Shown here: positions 7,705 through 16,146 of the stretch, piece after piece
Position numbering within the stretch: position 1 is the first letter of the stretch
How the letters are laid out: every line of letters begins with the position of its first letter
Source: Nitrospira sp.
GTDB taxonomy: Bacteria > Nitrospirota > Nitrospiria > Nitrospirales > Nitrospiraceae
Reading direction: 5' to 3'
DNA: 64,000 nucleotides
Assembly (NCBI GenBank): GCA_024330925.1
Contig: JANDJK010000001.1
Location: 26,645 to 90,644, forward strand
Program-made: the position numbers and the translations under genes
The notes under the pieces: generated by a model
What the model saw: the letters and a program-made list of their open reading frames with translations, nothing else
Databases searched by the model: none
Told to the model about the DNA's origin: nothing

Positions 7705-9479
7705 TGGGCACTATTCGAATTGCGTTAGCGCAGGTCAATGTTGTGGTTGGAGATCTGGAGGGAAATGCCAGGGTCCTTTGCTCTATGATCGACCGGGCTC
7801 GTGAGGCACAGGCCGACGTGGTGGTCTTTCCAGAACTGGCTGTGACGGGGGCTCCTCCTGAAGACCTCCTGCGCAAGCGGTGGTTCCTCGATGAGACCTG
7901 CAAAGCGATGGTCGAGGTGGCACGGTCCTGCGTCGGTCTGGTGGCAGTGGTTGGCTATGTGGAACAAGGACTGTCAGGCAGGCGAATGACACGGTCCTCG
8001 TCAGTTCTGGACCGATTGGAGTTGTACAACGCGGCTGCGATCGCCGCGAATGGCCAGTGTCTGGCCTCATATCGAAAACAGGTGCTCAACACTGAAAATG
8101 GGCGCGAGGAAGAGCGGTATTTCCTCGCAGGGCGAAGTGGGCTGGTGATCGAGCTCCAAGGCCTAACAATTGGTGTATCGATTGGTGATGAACTGTGGTG
8201 TCCGCCAGGGCCTGTCCCGGCCCTCCTCGAAGCTCATGCAGACATGATTGTCAATATCAGCGCCATCCCTTTTGTAAGAGGCGGACGTCTGCAGCGCGAA
8301 CAGGCACTCGTGAATAGTGCCTTACGATACAACGCCATGGTGGCTCATGTGAATTTAGTGGGAGGGCAGGATGGGCTGGTCTTCGACGGCGGCAGCCTGG
8401 TGGTTGATCGAAATGGCGAGATCGTGGCGCGCGCCAAGGCCTTTGAGGACGACTTACTGATAGCGGACCTTCATTTCGAGCGGCGGGTAGATGAGAATGT
8501 GTGCCAAAGCCCATCAAAAAACAGGCATGAGCACCAACACGAAGGGCAATGGCAGCAAATCACCATCTCGATGCCACGGCGTGTGGCCCCCCTTCCCCCA
8601 ATCGTTCCTCGTGTAGAACCAAGGGGTGACGATCTTGAGGAAACGTACCAGGCGTTGGTGCGGGGGGTGAAAGATTATGCTGCGAAGAACGGCTTTGTCA
8701 ATGTCGTGCTTGGGTTGAGTGGCGGGATCGATTCGGCCTTGACCGCTGCTGTGGCTGTGGATGCATTGGGGGCGGAGCATGTGGTGGGCCTCTGTATGCC
8801 TTCACCATACACATCAGTGGAAAGTGCAGAAAACGCTGTGGAGCTAGCGCGTCGATTGGCCATGAAGTGTCTGACGATTCCCATCACACCGTTGTTTGAA
8901 GCCTTTCGCCATTCGCTGGCGCAAGCGTTTCAGGAAGCGCCGGTGGGTCAAACCGAAGAGAATTTGCAGGCCAGGATCCGGGGGATGATTCTGATGGCCT
9001 TCTCTAACCAGTTCGGACATCTCGTCTTAACGACGGGCAATAAGAGCGAGATGAGTGTGGGGTATGCCACGTTGTATGGTGATACGGCTGGGGGGTTTGC
9101 GGTCCTCAAGGATGTTCCGAAAACCATGGTGTATGAGTTGGCTCGTCTCCGTAACAGGCAGGGCCCTGTGCCTGTGATTCCCCAGCGCATTCTGGATCGA
9201 CCGCCGACTGCTGAGTTGCGGCCCAACCAGAAAGACGAAGACAGTCTGCCACCCTATTCGATCCTTGATTCCATTTTAAAAGCTTATGTGGAAGAAGATC
9301 GGTCGATAGAAGAAATCGCCGCCCAGGGGTTTGACTATGAGATGGTTACGCATGTCGCCGGCCTGGTTGATCGAAGCGAATATAAGCGGCGGCAGGCTCC
9401 TGCTGGCGTAACAATCACTCGCCGCGGATTCGGCCAAGAATGGCGAATGCCTATCACCAACGGGCATCGTCATGGCTGA
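7704..9479 (+). CDS. nadE: NAD synthetase with degenerate glutaminase domain
   Basis: This 591-residue protein has the two-domain layout of glutamine-dependent NAD+ synthetase: an N-terminal nitrilase-like amidase domain (1-260) and a C-terminal ATP pyrophosphatase synthetase domain (about 310-575, with SGGIDSAL near 339). It makes NAD from deamido-NAD. In the amidase triad Glu44 and Lys125 are present. The catalytic cysteine, normally in an ICED-W motif, is Gly161 here (IGVSIGDELW), and the usual KQxLPNY is KQVLNTE. The nearest cysteine is Cys166. I infer that it cannot hydrolyse glutamine and uses free ammonia. It overlaps aroB by one base and precedes glnB. Confidence 0.9.
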   Translation: MGTIRIALAQVNVVVGDLEGNARVLCSMIDRAREAQADVVVFPELAVTGAPPEDLLRKRWFLDETCKAMVEVARSCVGLVAVVGYVEQGLSGRRMTRSSSVLDRLELYNAAAIAANGQCLASYRKQVLNTENGREEERYFLAGRSGLVIELQGLTIGVSIGDELWCPPGPVPALLEAHADMIVNISAIPFVRGGRLQREQALVNSALRYNAMVAHVNLVGGQDGLVFDGGSLVVDRNGEIVARAKAFEDDLLIADLHFERRVDENVCQSPSKNRHEHQHEGQWQQITISMPRRVAPLPPIVPRVEPRGDDLEETYQALVRGVKDYAAKNGFVNVVLGLSGGIDSALTAAVAVDALGAEHVVGLCMPSPYTSVESAENAVELARRLAMKCLTIPITPLFEAFRHSLAQAFQEAPVGQTEENLQARIRGMILMAFSNQFGHLVLTTGNKSEMSVGYATLYGDTAGGFAVLKDVPKTMVYELARLRNRQGPVPVIPQRILDRPPTAELRPNQKDEDSLPPYSILDSILKAYVEEDRSIEEIAAQGFDYEMVTHVAGLVDRSEYKRRQAPAGVTITRRGFGQEWRMPITNGHRHG

Positions 9480-10193
<714 letters not shown>

Positions 10194-10236
10194 GCGATGA
10201 ATCCCTCTCGTTCGTCCTCTCAGTGGGCGGGATCAT

Positions 10237-10270
10237 CACCCATGCAATGTTGTTTCGTGATGGGTGTTTT
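10237..10270 (+). terminator. Possible terminator or attenuator between glnB and glnA
   Basis: CACCCAT (10237-10243) pairs with ATGGGTG (10260-10266) across a 16-base loop, followed by TTTT. The long loop makes it a weak terminator; it may only reduce read-through from glnB into glnA. Confidence 0.35.
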
Positions 10271-10428
10271 GCCATGATGTCGCAATAGTCTTCTGCTGGC
10301 GTTTCTTGCCATGGACGAACGCCTTGCTGTGAAGATGGGGGGATCTCGCCGGTATGATGCTCAGGAACTGGGAAGGCGCAGGTATGGGATGAACCTTGTG
10401 AGTGGTCTGTGAGCAGGAGGAAAAGGGA

Positions 10429-11838
10429 ATGAACGTGCGCGAGGTATTGGAGTTTGCCAGGAAACACAAGGTTCAGATCGTTGATCTGAAGTTTGTGGAT
10501 TTGCCCGGTGTCTGGCAACACATGAGCATTCCGGTCAGCGAATTAACGGAACAGTTGTTCAAAGACGGTTCAGGCCTAGATGGTTCGTCAATTCGCGGCT
10601 GGAAAGCCATCAATAACAGTGATTTGTTGCTGATTCCCGATCCGACCACTGCCTGCCTCGATCCCTTTATGGCGGTGCCGACGCTCAGTTTGACAGGTAA
10701 TGTGGTCGATCCGGTGTCTCGGCAAAATTATGACCGGGATCCACGGTACGTTGCGCAAAAAGCAGAGAAGTACCTCCAGAGCACCAAGATTGCTGATACG
10801 TCATACTGGGGACCAGAAGCAGAGTTTTTTATCTTCGATCACGTGCGATATGACCAGACAAGCCACTCTGGCTATTACTATCTCGATTCCGAAGAAGGGG
10901 TCTGGAATACAGGGAAGGAGGGATTTAACTTAGGGGGGAAAGTTCGGCATAAACAGGGTTATTTCCCCGTGTCGCCAGTAGATACCCAACAGGATATCCG
11001 AAGCGAAATGGTCCTTGAAATGGAAAAGGTTGGGATCGCTGTGGAAAAGCACCATCACGAGACGGCAACCGCCGGACAGGCGGAAATTGACATCCGATTT
11101 GATACTCTCGTGAAAACTGCCGACAAGATGATGATGTATAAGTACATTGTTAAGAACGTCGCGCGCCGGCATGGTAAAACGGTCACCTTCATGCCTAAGC
11201 CTCTCTTCGGCGATGCGGGGTCTGGGATGCACACTCACCAGAGTCTTTGGAAAGATGGGAAGCCGTTGTTCGCGGGAAAGGAATATGCGGGCATCTCGGA
11301 AGTGTGCCTTTACTACATTGGGGGGATCCTGAAGCATGCACCAGCGTTGGCAGCCTTTACGAACCCGACAACAAACTCCTACAAACGGATTACACCGGGT
11401 TACGAAGCGCCTGTGTTACTGGCCTATTCCAGCAGGAATCGCTCTGCGGGCATTCGTATTCCAATGTATTCGCCTAGCCCAAAAGCCAAACGTATTGAGG
11501 TCCGATTCCCCGATCCCTCGTGCAACCCCTATTTAGCGTTTTCAGCTATGTTGATGGCGGGGTTGGATGGTATTCAGAACAAGATTCATCCAGGGGAACC
11601 AGCAGAAAAAGACCTGTATGATCTGGATCCCAGAGAGGCGGCCGGCATTCCCACGATGCCGGGAAGCCTGGACGAGGCAATCGCCTGTCTCGAAAAGGAC
11701 CATCAGTTTTTGCTGAAAGGTGAAGTGTTTACCGAGGACTTGATAGAGGCGTGGATCAAGTACAAACGGGAGAAAGAAATCGATCCCGTCAGGTTACGAC
11801 CGCACCCGTACGAATTTTTCCTTTATTACGATGTGTAG
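10429..11838 (+). CDS. glnA: Glutamine synthetase type I (adenylylatable)
   Basis: GlnA makes glutamine from glutamate, ammonia and ATP as a dodecamer in the cytoplasm. At 469 residues it has the type I length, with the active-site segments [11 protein letters not shown], the metal-binding [10 protein letters not shown], the ATP-binding [16 protein letters not shown] and NRSAGIRIP. Tyr397, in EKDLYDLDP, lies exactly where E. coli GS is adenylylated, which fits the GlnE-like genes nearby. I use ATG 10429, which has AGGAGG eight bases upstream, rather than the track start at 10402. Confidence 0.97.
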   Translation: MNVREVLEFARKHKVQIVDLKFVDLPGVWQHMSIPVSELTEQLFKDGSGLDGSSIRGWKAINNSDLLLIPDPTTACLDPFMAVPTLSLTGNVVDPVSRQNYDRDPRYVAQKAEKYLQSTKIADTSYWGPEAEFFIFDHVRYDQTSHSGYYYLDSEEGVWNTGKEGFNLGGKVRHKQGYFPVSPVDTQQDIRSEMVLEMEKVGIAVEKHHHETATAGQAEIDIRFDTLVKTADKMMMYKYIVKNVARRHGKTVTFMPKPLFGDAGSGMHTHQSLWKDGKPLFAGKEYAGISEVCLYYIGGILKHAPALAAFTNPTTNSYKRITPGYEAPVLLAYSSRNRSAGIRIPMYSPSPKAKRIEVRFPDPSCNPYLAFSAMLMAGLDGIQNKIHPGEPAEKDLYDLDPREAAGIPTMPGSLDEAIACLEKDHQFLLKGEVFTEDLIEAWIKYKREKEIDPVRLRPHPYEFFLYYDV

Positions 11839-11844
11839 GGAGGG

Positions 11845-11897
11845 GCGAACATTGCAAGTGAGGAAGAAAGTCATGACTTGCGACAGACGATGTTCGC
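11845..11897. terminator. Bidirectional hairpin between convergent genes
   Basis: An outer stem (GCGAACAT/ATGTTCGC) and an inner stem (GCAAGT/ACTTGC) nest between glnA and the convergent Adhesin_E-like gene and overlap the last codons of the latter. There is no T-run, so this is termination by position only. Confidence 0.45.
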
Positions 11898-12290
11898 AAG
11901 TCCATGATTGATGCTTTTCGGCTCGATCCACTGCCAGTTGCCGTTTTCAATATACCCACTTCTCGATTTGCCGGTCCCCATGTTGCGAGAAAATTCCACC
12001 ACTTGCAAAATGCGAACGCGCCACTGAAGGCAGTCAAACTGCTTATGTGTTGTGGCTGAAAGGAAACGCGGAGTTGGAGATTCTCCCCTCCATTTAATGT
12101 CGGTTAGTTGCCAGATGGTCACCCAATTGCCTTCCTGACGGATCGTCTGAGGATCATAATAAACAGTTTGTTTCCCTGGCGGCTGATACCGTTTGTCAAG
12201 GGCCACCCATTCTGCGAGCGAGGGAGGGCCATAGAGTAGGAGAATGGCTAGAGTCAGCAGACTGGTGAGCCGAGCCAATCGGACATTCAT
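11871..12290 (-). CDS. Small secreted protein, Adhesin_E-like domain
   Basis: The 139-residue product begins with a signal peptide (MNVRLARLTSLLTLAILLLYGPPSLAE). The rest has the pattern of the Adhesin_E (surface-adhesin protein E) family: W-V near the start, YYDPQTI, VTIWQLTDI, FDCLQWRVRI, a Gly-rich SRNMGTGKS and a closing WQWIEP...C. Two cysteines could form a disulfide. I start at ATG 12290, where the signal peptide begins, rather than 12332. Function is unknown; many such proteins are exported stress or envelope proteins. It converges on glnA. Confidence 0.65.
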   Translation of the reverse strand: MNVRLARLTSLLTLAILLLYGPPSLAEWVALDKRYQPPGKQTVYYDPQTIRQEGNWVTIWQLTDIKWRGESPTPRFLSATTHKQFDCLQWRVRILQVVEFSRNMGTGKSRSGYIENGNWQWIEPKSINHGLANIVCRKS

Positions 12291-12402
12291 ACCTCTATAC
12301 AGAAGATGATTGGTCGAGCCATGAGCATTCACTGTGCCTGATTCCCAGAAGAGGTTGCAAGCCCATCTCCATCGAAAGATTGGTTGATTGTCGGTTTATT
12401 GC

Positions 12403-12431
12403 TTGAAAAGACGGAGCGCCATGGTTATAGC
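12403..12431 (+). promoter_or_regulatory. Sigma-70-type promoter for the CBS-domain gene
   Basis: TTGAAA (12403-12408) and TATAGC (12426-12431) are separated by 17 bases, about 80 bases upstream of the ATG at 12513. Confidence 0.55.
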
Positions 12432-12512
12432 CTCACATAACACTGAAAAACGGCTTGAGCCATCCTCCGTGCTTGAGCTAAGCTCCCCTTATCTTCAAAG
12501 AGAGGGCAAGCA

Positions 12513-13286
12513 ATGGCAAAACGGGTACGAACAGGATTGACCAGAAGAGACATTTTGGAACGATACCTTGAACGATTCAAGCGACAAATCGATAAGTTTC
12601 AGCCATTTCTTTCACGCAAGCGTGTAGCTTTGTCGATTGACGAATTCGATGAAGAGACCGAAGAGTTGATCGCGCAGGTGTTTGGAGCTGCCTCGGATCA
12701 AGTTGAGGCCTATCTTTATGCGAAGAGCGGCGAGGCTGCGCTCCTGCCGGAAGAAGCCCAAGAAACTGGTGTTCATGACATCGAGAGAGAGAGCCTTCAG
12801 CAACGGCGGCAAGTTTTGGAAAGTTGCCTGGCCGACTTGGAAATGCGATACCGCCTCCTGGCGAGACGACATGAGAATCAAAAGTCGGTCTACGCAGATC
12901 GTACCGTGGTCCAATACTATGCCTCGTATGACACGCGAAGCATTTCGTGTACGGCAACGATCCGAGAAGTGGGCAAAATGTTCCAAAAGTACCGGATTGA
13001 CGCCCTTTTGGTAGATGATGGTTCACGCTACATTGGAATCATTACTGATTCGGATTTGAGCCGGAAAGTTATTGCGAAGGGGCTTGATCCAGCCACCACC
13101 ACGGTGGCTTCCTGCATGAGCCGATCCATTGTGACCATTGAAGAAGACGAGCCACTTGCTGATGCGCTGGCCCTTATGAAAAAACACATGATCCGCCACC
13201 TTCCCGTCACAGCCGATGGAACCATCATTGGCGTCTTGTCGGCGTCGGACCTGATTCGTGCCCTAGAAGATCGGTTGGCTGTCTGA
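12513..13286 (+). CDS. CBS-domain protein with N-terminal coiled region
   Basis: This 257-residue soluble protein has two CBS motifs: residues about 140-195 (CTATIREVGKMFQKYRIDALLVDD...GIITDSDLSRKV) and about 200-255 (MSRSIVTIEEDEPLADALALM...RHLPVTADGTIIGVLSASDL). CBS pairs bind adenosine nucleotides and usually regulate a partner. The first 135 residues are charged, helical and not matched to a family I know. It stands alone with its own promoter and no partner gene is obvious. Confidence 0.75.
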   Translation: MAKRVRTGLTRRDILERYLERFKRQIDKFQPFLSRKRVALSIDEFDEETEELIAQVFGAASDQVEAYLYAKSGEAALLPEEAQETGVHDIERESLQQRRQVLESCLADLEMRYRLLARRHENQKSVYADRTVVQYYASYDTRSISCTATIREVGKMFQKYRIDALLVDDGSRYIGIITDSDLSRKVIAKGLDPATTTVASCMSRSIVTIEEDEPLADALALMKKHMIRHLPVTADGTIIGVLSASDLIRALEDRLAV

Positions 13287-14642
13287 CGAGCGGTTTATTG
13301 CTCTAGACTAACCGAAGAAAAGAGGCTGGTTTTCCTCCATCGTGGAATCGAAAATGTGGAGGCAGGAGCGCCGCACTATTTCATCTGCCTCTGTTGGAAT
13401 TTTCCTTCGATCATCTCCTGGCAAACTTTCACGAAGCCATTGATAGCCTTCCTGAACGAATCGATGTGCCGATGCCCTGTTGGGGCTCACCTGAAGAGGG
13501 GGTGAACATAAGCAGTGTAAGAAATCGGGAGATTTTCGGGCGAGACTGTTGCGAGAGGCATTCAGGGGTGCAACGAGAGGCATCCGATCGTTATCAGCGA
13601 GGGTGGCCCTCAAGAAGGCGTACATGTTTCAAGCCGGTCATCAGAGACTGTCAACAGGCCACGCAGGACTTTCGCGATGTACCTCGGGCCTATCTTCAGA
13701 TGGTCTTGTGTCATAAAGCGGTTGATTACCGTAATGATGCCTTGGTCGCTCTTCGTCTGGCTGCTGTGTCTCCTGTGCTATCAACTGATGAGTGTGGGCA
13801 TGTGCTCCACAAGGAGCATGGCTCGTGGAAGAATTGGTGAGGTTTCCTGAGGAGGTGGAAACCTATCGGTTGATTCGCGAAGAAAACCGGACTGTGGCGA
13901 TATAGCTTGTCGGCGCAGGAGGTGGACTGCCGGAAGGAGAAAGCCGCAGCTTCGATATCTGAATTGCGCCTGATCGGGCACGGTGCGTCGCACCAACTGC
14001 TTTGTATGGCGGTAGCGGTACAACGGTTGCTTGGCTTTACAGGGTGGTGGTGAAGGAGGATGTCCTTTGTCAAGCTGGCGCTTGCTGGGTGTCCCAGTCG
14101 ACCGACGTGGCGAACTCGGTCGAATAGGAGACGGTCGTGATCCTGGCATAGATCCACTTGAGGGGAGGCAAGCCGAGCAATCGTCAAAGGGGAAGGATGA
14201 TTGATAACCGCCGGTGTGCTCGCGGCGCAACGGGCTTCCGAGCTCATTCACTGCTAAAGGACATATGATGGCTGGAAAAGGCGAATGGCGCGATCGTTTC
14301 CCTCGGGATGTTGGATCAGCAGCTCCGTGTTCGTTCCCATTGGTACGATTGTGCCATACTACAATTTTTGTGGACTTGCTGAAGAGGTGCTCCTCATTGA
14401 GGAAGCGACCGTTCGATGGATTGACCTACAGGAGTCGGCACTTCTTTACAACGGTCAGTTTCGTTGACCGGAGATGGCTGGTACGATTGTACAGAGCCGT
14501 GGCTTAATCATCACAAATTGAGCGAGGTGGGTGATCCCAGCAGCGTGCGCGACAATTCCTGGCTAGCTTCTGTGATGTGTGGTCGAGGCACCCAGTGGAG
14601 AGCCCTAGCGGAGACACGCGACAGGTGGGAGACCGAAAGTCC
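13287..14642. other. Gene-poor stretch with possible decayed coding sequence
   Basis: About 1.36 kb has no ORF that reads like a protein over its full length. Short coding-like pieces occur in shifting plus frames, for example CHKAVDYRNDALVALRLAAV near 13.71 kb, VEELVRFPEEVETYRLIREEN near 13.83 kb and VPIGTIVPYYNFCGLAEEVL near 14.35 kb, broken by stops. I read this as one or more decayed genes but cannot name them. Confidence 0.35.
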
Positions 14643-14921
14643 TTAAGGAAGTGGTGGAGCTTGGCGGTCTGTGATCGGCGTAGAGACCGAAGCAGGCAAG
14701 AGCGTTGGTGAGGAAAGAGGAGAAGCCACCTGTAACTCATATTCGAAATTTCGGCGTCGCAAACAGATCGTTCCCTCTCGGCTTAACGCATCTACACTCG
14801 TGAATATCTGGCTCCAGGTTGTTTCAGGGCAGCACGTCAACAGCTCTTCCAGCGAAATGGTTCCACGTTCTTGGACGATCGCTAAGATTCTTGATGCTAT
14901 GTGTGCGGAAGGAATGCTCAT
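14643..14921 (-). CDS. Small winged-helix-like protein
   Basis: The 92-residue product opens SIPSAHIASRILAIVQERG, then SLEELLTCCPETTWSQIFTSVDALSREGTICLRR, then a beta-rich end and a disordered Pro/Ser tail. The helix-helix-helix-wing spacing resembles a small DNA-binding winged helix, but I cannot place it in a characterised family. ATG 14921 has GGAGG seven bases upstream, which is the main reason to believe this ORF; the track start (TTG 14975) lacks one. It lies between gene-poor stretches on the same strand as the CBS gene at 15175. Confidence 0.6.
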   Translation of the reverse strand: MSIPSAHIASRILAIVQERGTISLEELLTCCPETTWSQIFTSVDALSREGTICLRRRNFEYELQVASPLSSPTLLPASVSTPITDRQAPPLP

Positions 14922-15033
14922 CCACGTTCCTCCTTTATTTATTGCTACAGCGCGAGTGGTTGCTGGATCCGTCAAGCTTTATCGAGAGAAAATCATTTAC
15001 TGATGTCACTTCGAAGCTCCCTCTCAAAGTCAG

Positions 15034-15064
15034 TCAGCCTCAGGGGCTGTGCATGAGAGGCTGA
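15034..15064 (-). repeat. 8-bp inverted repeat
   Basis: TCAGCCTC (15034-15041) and GAGGCTGA (15057-15064) form a hairpin with a 15-base loop between the minus-strand CBS gene and the winged-helix gene. No T-run follows. Confidence 0.4.
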
Positions 15065-15093
15065 GAAGCTTCTGACCGGAAGGACCAGATTTT

Positions 15094-15118
15094 CTCACAG
15101 AGGTGGCGTCTCTGTGAG
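15094..15118 (-). terminator. 9-bp hairpin downstream of the CBS gene
   Basis: CTCACAGAG and CTCTGTGAG form a 9-bp stem with a 7-base loop, 57 bp past the stop of the minus-strand CBS gene. There is no T-tract, so an mRNA 3' end stabiliser is as likely as a terminator. Confidence 0.4.
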
Positions 15119-15174
15119 CACCCAACATAGGAAAATCTTCCAAGACAGGGTGCTTTATGCCGTCCACCTGTTTT

Positions 15175-15558
15175 CTAGAAGTCGTCGAGAGCTATTGGAC
15201 GAAGCAGATCTCGAACGGACAGTACCCCGACGATGGTGTCCCCTTTCCGCACCACCAGGTGCTGGATATTGTAACGGTACATGAGGTCAGCAGCTTCCGT
15301 AATGGGCCGTCGTTCATCGATATCGACCAGAGGCGTGCTCATGATCACGCCGATCGGAAATAGAGATGGCTCCTGACCCCTTCCCAATACTTTCCGCACG
15401 ATGTCCGACGTGGTCACAATGCCAACAAAATGATGGTCGTGTTCTACGAGAATGCTTCCCACCCGATGGGCTGACATGGATCTGGCAGCCTCAACAGTTG
15501 TCATCGTTCCTGGCCCTGTCACCACCTTGTGATTCACCAGTTGTCCAACTGTGACCAT
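15175..15558 (-). CDS. Two-CBS-domain protein
   Basis: The product is 127 residues and is almost entirely a Bateman pair: CBS1 about 3-60 (VTVGQLVNHKVVTGPG...HFVGIVTTSDIVRKV) and CBS2 about 70-125 (VIMSTPLVDIDERRPITEAADLMYRYNIQHLVV...GVLSVRDLL). Such stand-alone modules bind adenosine nucleotides and regulate partners. ATG 15558 has GAGGGGG upstream; the track start at 15729 adds 57 residues that do not look like protein. It is the second CBS protein within 3 kb, and the two are not close copies. Confidence 0.8.
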   Translation of the reverse strand: MVTVGQLVNHKVVTGPGTMTTVEAARSMSAHRVGSILVEHDHHFVGIVTTSDIVRKVLGRGQEPSLFPIGVIMSTPLVDIDERRPITEAADLMYRYNIQHLVVRKGDTIVGVLSVRDLLRPIALDDF

Positions 15559-16146
15559 CGAATTCCCCCTCTTATCCAAACAAACGCGAACAAACGTTGA
15601 TATCAAGAAATTTGTTTGTTCTTCTTTTCGAAGCAAACAGTATCGTCCGCGCGTTGCAGAACCATATTCACTGGGTAAAGCTTCTGTTAATCCTGCGTGT
15701 GTGGGGGACTCTTGTATGGAGAGAGACAAAAGATGCGGACGGATCGGTCAGTCTGCGCAACAATGTTCAGCTTGGCGCGGAAAGTCCAGGGATCGGGGAC
15801 TGATCTCCCGTCAAAAATCGTCCTCATGGAGGAAGCCCTGATCCCCACTTATAAGCGATCACAATGTCGGGGTCACACCGGGTATGTTTTCTGAAACGAA
15901 GACAATAAAAGCGATGATTTCACAGGACGGTCAGATAGCCATACGGGGCTTGAGATAGGTTCAAACCCATAGAGACTCCCTACCAAGAGCAAGGGCACTG
16001 CTCCTCTAGGAAAGCCGGCAGAATACAAGGGCGTTGCGTTCTCAGCTGGTTCTGCGGTGATCAGTTGGGAATCTCTGGAGGTGTCAGGTTGAAAGATTGT
16101 TTGAGCTGGCCTGCCTAGGCTGACCTCGTTGCCCCTCGTCTCTCGT
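15559..16146. other. Intergenic region, no gene seen
   Basis: About 590 bp between two minus-strand genes. The short ORFs in the track are low-complexity or overlap each other. The part next to the CBS gene is AT-rich with repeated GTTTGTT on the minus strand. A GGTTCAAACCC sequence at about 15.96 kb looks like a tRNA T-arm, but no cloverleaf surrounds it. Confidence 0.4.

Noticed and set aside
10290-10330. Sigma-54 promoter for glnA
   Set aside because: GG and GC dinucleotides occur but the spacing is 8 or 11 rather than 10.
15034-15090. TPP riboswitch-like block (GGGG...GGCTGAGA)
   Set aside because: The second conserved half (CTGGATAATGCCAGCG-like) is absent and the neighbouring genes are not thiamine related.
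15940-15990. tRNA-like T-arm (GGTTCAAACCC)
   Set aside because: No acceptor, D or anticodon stems can be paired around it.
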